In this document: positions 5,087 to 8,592 of the stretch, piece after piece
Layout of the letters: every line of letters starts with the position of its first letter
Numbering within the stretch: position 1 is the stretch's first letter
Notes under the pieces: generated by a model
What the model was told of the DNA's origin: nothing
Seen by the model: the letters and a program-made list of their open reading frames with translations, nothing else
The model's database searches: none
NCBI GenBank assembly: GCA_011049795.1
Contig: DRHD01000171.1
Location: 1 to 8,592, forward strand
Length of the DNA: 8,592 nt
Source: Porticoccus sp.
GTDB taxonomy: Bacteria; Pseudomonadota; Gammaproteobacteria; Pseudomonadales; Porticoccaceae
Reading direction: 5' to 3'
Translations under genes and position numbers: made by a program

Positions 5087-8000
5087 TTAACCTTTATTAC
5101 CTTCTAACTTCTCGATAATCTTCACACAACCAGTACTACCTTTAGCATCACGGCCAAACAAACCCCATAACTTACCAGCCAGTAAGCTAGGAATGACAAT
5201 ACCCGGAATGAGCACGAGTGAGCCGATACTGGCAGCAGCCGTTTTCTTCGGTACGGCGGATACCTTTGGGTCCACCATAGGCCCTTTAATATGAACGGCA
5301 GAAACATTCGAAAACAGGCTTTTCTTTTGCTTTGGCAGCAATACCATATCCATACTCTCTTGCCCCAAGTCCAACGTCGTACGCCCCTCTATCAACAGAT
5401 GTGGTCCATCGGCCAGTAACAGCTTACTACGTGCTATCCCCTGCTCAATATCAAACCTCGCCATAACACAGTTCAAGATAGCCTCTTTTGACTCCAATTT
5501 GGCTTTAGTTAGCGCCCAACCAAATACATCAATGGTAAGAAACTGCGCATATTTATTTGGAAAACGTGCATCTTCAAGCCCCAAGTCGATACTCCCCTCC
5601 AAGCTGGAGGCGAACTCATGGACAGAGTGCCCCTTACCTTGAACATCAATATTCAGGCTTACCTCTCCCTCAACGGTGACACCTTCATGAACTTGGGATA
5701 TCCACGCTCCCAAGTCCAGGTTGTCAGCCTTGGTCTTGAAGCTAAATGTGGGTGTATCACGAGCGTCCAACTCGAAGTTAATATCAACCTGGCCACCCTC
5801 AACTTTTAACCGCATAGGTGATACGCGAAATACGGAATTTTTAACACCAACCTGCCCCTCCAAACGACCAACCGTGACACCAGCACCTATTATTTGGTTA
5901 ATTGAAATATCATAGTCTAAATCAAAATTATCCAACCCGGATAAATCCAATATCTCTCGACTAAAAAGTTGCTGACTATCATCGGTCTCAGACTTGGCCG
6001 TATCAGCGACCGTCTCTTCTTGCCCAACCGTGTCGCCTGCTTCTGGGTCAACCTTACCCATACCAATATCGGATAAGTGCAATACTGGCACCACTAATGA
6101 ACCCGTTATTTGTGACTTGCCATCCACCTGCACCACGGTCAAAGACATATCGCCTTCAGTCTTACCAATACGATTTTTACCATGATAGGTTAGTCTATTT
6201 TTTTCGATCTCAAGTGCACCACTGGTTGTGTAAGGTGCGAACCCGTTTAGGTCCAGGCCTAATAGGGTGCCGAGTGCCATCGGTTGCTTAATAATCAGCT
6301 CTCCTTGAAGAGAGGCCTGATCACCATTTTCAAGTTCATGGAACACACCCTTAAGGTGGAGCTGATATATATCTGTATTCGTTGAGGCAATAGTGGCCTT
6401 TTCAATATGCCAGAGGTCACCCTGAACTGAGCCATGGAACTCGCCTTTCAGGTGTCCAAGATTTCCTGGCTGTACATCCCTCACAAAGATATTGATCATC
6501 GCGGCCGTTACGACATCCCATTCCACCTCGACACTTGCCGTTTTGGGAAGATTCATTTTGACGATGCCACTTGCCTTGATACTGGGGTTGTCAGTTGGCC
6601 CAATATTTATGCTTATCTTGTCAATATTCTGCTTCTTCAAATCACCAGAAAAAACACCAGCAATATCTACAGGACCTAATGCTAATAGCTCTTTATCAAG
6701 TGGCTCATCAATAAATTGGTCCACATTAACCAAGTCAGCTACGCTCTTTAAATCAGGTGCAGTCATACCCACATTCAAGTGCATTCCTTCCATTAACGCT
6801 AAGTTACCAATACTTCCTTGCACCTTTGCCGCTATAGAATTTCGTCCTTTTAGAGTCATCACAGCACTATCCAGCCGTGGGGCAGTGATATCACCTGTTA
6901 GTTTGCCACTGAAGTCCACGGGGCCAAGTGCCAGCACCGACTCATTAACGGATTCCTCTCCCAGTAAGCCCAGGTCAGACAAACCCATTAAATTTGGTGC
7001 CTTCAGGCTCATATCCAACTGCAATCCTTGCATTGATATTAGGTTGCCAACATCGCCCTGCACTGTCAGTTCAACACCATTTAAGCCCTTTAGACTCAGC
7101 GCCGCACCATCCAACCGCAGAGTAGAAGTATCGCCAGTTAGGGTGCCGCTGAGGGCCACGGGGCCAAGTTCCAGTAGTTTCGCATTAACGGGTTCTTCAC
7201 CCAGAAGGTTTAGGCTAGACAGGCCCGTTAAGTTTGGCGCCTTCAGGCTCACATCAACGTTCAACCCCTGCATCAACACCAAGTTGTCGACGGCCCCCTG
7301 AGCATTCACCTCAACACCATTCAACCCTTTCAAGCTCACTGCCACGTCATCTAGGCCTAGAGCAGTAAGATCACCTGTGAGTCGGCCACTGAAATCCACA
7401 GAATCTAATGCCAGTAGCCTCTCATTAATCGGCTGCTCAAACAGCCCCAAAGCAGAGAGACCCGAAGCAGACAGGGCCGTTAAATCTGGCACCTTTAGGC
7501 TTACATCCAAATGTAACTCTTCCATCAATACTAGGTTGCCAACAGTCCCCTGTACCTTTGCCTCGAAACTACCTATTTCCAAGCCATTCAAGCTCACCAC
7601 CAAACCATCAAGCTCTGGAGCCGAGGAGTCTCCACGTATGCCCGCCGCAAGGTGAAATTTGCCTAAATCTGGAAGAGAGTCGTCAACAAGTTGAAGCATA
7701 CTGCCAATATGTGAGTCATTGATTTCCAATTGCAATTCAAGCCCCTGGCCGGTGACAGGGTCGCTTATCCCCCCGCTGACAGTCACCTCCAAAGTATCGC
7801 TGGTTAGTCTTAAATCAATGGGATAATTTTGGCTCTTATCGTGGATTTGGGAGAGAGCCCCCAAGGTACCCTCTATGGTAAAAGCACGTGAATCGAGAGT
7901 CCCTGCGCCATACACTCTCACAGGTCCCTGATTGAGGGAGTCATCGGCAACCAACTCTTTTAGTGTAAATGTATCGGGCTCATCCTGATCACGCCGTCGG

Positions 8001-8479
8001 TAGATAACAGTAATATTATGTAAATCTACTTTTTCTATAATAATTGGCGGGATGGCAAAGTCTTCCAGCTCACTTTCGTCACTAGAATCCTGCTCCGTGA
8101 CATCAACATGAACATCGACGAGCGTCAGAACATTGATCCACCATGTACCCGTTTTTAAGTATGACCCAAGCTGCTGCCGCCCAGTGAACTCTCCTACCGA
8201 TAGCTCATAGCTGCCATCATCGGCTTTTAAATGGACCCCTCTTGCTGCCACTTCCAATTCTTTGCCAAAACTGACCGAAAATGGCCCTTTTATTTCCAGT
8301 GAGCTGTCAAGGAAGCGATCAACCCCCCAGATAAGAGCTGCCCGGTAATCATCATCGTCAAAAAATGACAATAAGACGGCGAAAATAACAAGCAGGCCCA
8401 AGGGTAAGCATGATACCCATAGCAAGGTATGGGTAACCCAGTGCCACCCTCCCTGTTTCTTCAAATTATTCTTTTTCAT
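5087..8479 (-). CDS. AsmA-family envelope protein with internal tandem repeats
   Basis: A 1130-residue protein with a basic N-terminus (KKNNLKK), one membrane anchor at about 18-40, and a long beta-rich periplasmic part. E. coli AsmA is about 617 residues. An AsmA-like N-terminal domain covers about 41-280. Four tandem repeats of 80-86 residues follow (283-611), then a beta-rich middle region (612-808), an acidic linker (811-838), and a conserved-looking AsmA C-terminal part (about 842-1075) with LDNFDLDYDISINQI, GQVDINFELDARDTP and LLADGPHLLIEGRTTLDL. A hydrophobic stretch lies at 1085-1103 and a Cys at 1118 near the end. AsmA-like proteins (AsmA, TamB, YhdP, YdbH) are implicated in moving or controlling lipids between inner and outer membranes; that role here is inference. 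An in-frame TGA directly precedes the ATG, so no upstream extension is possible, and no clear Shine-Dalgarno is seen. It is first of three - strand genes. Confidence 0.88.
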   Translation of the reverse strand: MKKNNLKKQGGWHWVTHTLLWVSCLPLGLLVIFAVLLSFFDDDDYRAALIWGVDRFLDSSLEIKGPFSVSFGKELEVAARGVHLKADDGSYELSVGEFTGRQQLGSYLKTGTWWINVLTLVDVHVDVTEQDSSDESELEDFAIPPIIIEKVDLHNITVIYRRRDQDEPDTFTLKELVADDSLNQGPVRVYGAGTLDSRAFTIEGTLGALSQIHDKSQNYPIDLRLTSDTLEVTVSGGISDPVTGQGLELQLEINDSHIGSMLQLVDDSLPDLGKFHLAAGIRGDSSAPELDGLVVSLNGLEIGSFEAKVQGTVGNLVLMEELHLDVSLKVPDLTALSASGLSALGLFEQPINERLLALDSVDFSGRLTGDLTALGLDDVAVSLKGLNGVEVNAQGAVDNLVLMQGLNVDVSLKAPNLTGLSSLNLLGEEPVNAKLLELGPVALSGTLTGDTSTLRLDGAALSLKGLNGVELTVQGDVGNLISMQGLQLDMSLKAPNLMGLSDLGLLGEESVNESVLALGPVDFSGKLTGDITAPRLDSAVMTLKGRNSIAAKVQGSIGNLALMEGMHLNVGMTAPDLKSVADLVNVDQFIDEPLDKELLALGPVDIAGVFSGDLKKQNIDKISINIGPTDNPSIKASGIVKMNLPKTASVEVEWDVVTAAMINIFVRDVQPGNLGHLKGEFHGSVQGDLWHIEKATIASTNTDIYQLHLKGVFHELENGDQASLQGELIIKQPMALGTLLGLDLNGFAPYTTSGALEIEKNRLTYHGKNRIGKTEGDMSLTVVQVDGKSQITGSLVVPVLHLSDIGMGKVDPEAGDTVGQEETVADTAKSETDDSQQLFSREILDLSGLDNFDLDYDISINQIIGAGVTVGRLEGQVGVKNSVFRVSPMRLKVEGGQVDINFELDARDTPTFSFKTKADNLDLGAWISQVHEGVTVEGEVSLNIDVQGKGHSVHEFASSLEGSIDLGLEDARFPNKYAQFLTIDVFGWALTKAKLESKEAILNCVMARFDIEQGIARSKLLLADGPHLLIEGRTTLDLGQESMDMVLLPKQKKSLFSNVSAVHIKGPMVDPKVSAVPKKTAAASIGSLVLIPGIVIPSLLAGKLWGLFGRDAKGSTGCVKIIEKLEGNKG
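6647..6895 (-). repeat. AsmA-like protein repeat 4, more diverged (residues 529-611)
   Basis: This 83-residue unit runs from GDITAPRLD to VDIAGVFS. It keeps VQGSIGNLALMEGMHLNV, APDL and LLALGPVD but has lost the GLNGVE and LLGEE segments and gained VDQFIDEPLDKE. A fifth, much weaker start (GDLKKQNIDKISINIG) follows at residue 612. Confidence 0.8.
6896..7135 (-). repeat. AsmA-like protein repeat 3 (residues 449-528)
   Basis: The unit is exactly 80 residues, from GDTSTLRLD to VDFSGKLT, and closest to repeat 2. DNA similarity to repeat 2 is easy to see by eye across the whole unit (for example around SLKAPNL), suggesting a fairly recent duplication. Confidence 0.9.
7136..7375 (-). repeat. AsmA-like protein repeat 2 (residues 369-448)
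   Basis: The unit is exactly 80 residues, from GDLTALGLD to VALSGTLT. By hand count 52 of 80 positions match repeat 3, including SLKGLNGVE, SLKAPNL and LLGEE. It joins its neighbours with no linker. Confidence 0.9.
7376..7633 (-). repeat. AsmA-like protein repeat 1 (residues 283-368)
   Basis: This 86-residue unit begins GDSSAPELD and ends VDFSGRLT. It shares the plan of the later units: GD-x(5)-LD, an SLxGL strand, QGTVGNLVLM, LDVSLKVPDL, VN/IN-x-x-LLAL, and SGxLTGD at the junction. It is six residues longer than repeats 2 and 3, mostly because of an LSASG-LSALG doubling at 336-345. Confidence 0.85.
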
Positions 8480-8529
8480 TCAGATGCCCAAGCTACTAGC
8501 GTCACTAATTCCTGTGTCCTATTACCACC

Positions 8530-8575
8530 TGTAATTACAATTGGAACTTTAGTAAAAACTAGAGCTCAGCTATAG
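8530..8575. promoter_or_regulatory. Two palindromes upstream of the AsmA-like gene
   Basis: TGTAATTACA at 8530-8539 is a perfect 10-bp palindrome. The segment 8559-8575 (CTAGAGCTCAGCTATAG) is a 17-bp palindrome with a single base at the centre and one mismatched pair. Both lie 50-100 bp upstream of the ATG at 8479, where a promoter or operator would sit. No convincing -35/-10 pair was found, and short AT-rich palindromes arise by chance. Confidence 0.25.
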
Positions 8576-8592
8576 AGTCCCTGCTAGATTTA

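Noticed and set aside
5081..5092. GGTTA/TAACC inverted repeat at the end of the AsmA-like gene as a terminator
   Set aside because: The loop would be two bases (or four with a 4-bp stem) and no T tract follows in the direction of the gene.
6492..7301. A 269-codon open frame on the + strand opposite the AsmA-like gene
   Set aside because: Its product is Ser/Thr/Pro/Leu-rich with no recognisable domain and mirrors the repeat block on the other strand. It is explained by the codon use of the repeats.
6647..7633. Regularly spaced similar blocks considered as a CRISPR or non-coding satellite
   Set aside because: The blocks are 240-258 bp, stay in one open reading frame and diverge as protein repeats; there are no short identical repeats with unique spacers.

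Overview
The window looks like ordinary chromosomal DNA from a gammaproteobacterium, probably an environmental or marine lineage. This rests on remembered family sequences, not a search. BioA is close to the E. coli enzyme over its whole length. The tryptophanyl-tRNA synthetase is the Pseudomonas-like form with a TGTPHLGNY signature, and the M18 aminopeptidase resembles Pseudomonas ApeB. Base composition looks moderate (not computed). I see no tRNA, rRNA, insertion sequence, phage gene or CRISPR array, and no gene-free stretch over 300 bases.

Layout: (1) 1-167, + strand, the last 54 codons of a gene read as pyrE (orotate phosphoribosyltransferase). (2) 168-316, a convergent intergenic region with two stem-loops that can serve as terminators. 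(3) 317-1126, - strand, a complete exported DUF547 protein. (4) 1127-1193, a 67-bp divergent spacer. (5) 1194-2522, + strand, bioA. (6) After a 17-bp convergent gap, three - strand genes read 8479 to 2540: a 1130-residue AsmA-family protein, an M18 aspartyl-type aminopeptidase, and trpS.

The genes do not form one pathway. They cover pyrimidine synthesis (pyrE), biotin synthesis (bioA), tRNA charging (trpS), peptide turnover (M18) and envelope biogenesis (AsmA-like). The three - strand genes have gaps of 84 and 117 bp with no clear terminator, so partial co-transcription is possible, but this is inference.

The most notable item is the AsmA-like protein. It is nearly twice the size of E. coli AsmA and carries four consecutive repeats of about 80 residues, two of them exactly 80 residues and about 65% identical by hand count. 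Next is the spacer before trpS, which holds three almost contiguous inverted repeats. I did not find evidence of a new multi-gene system.
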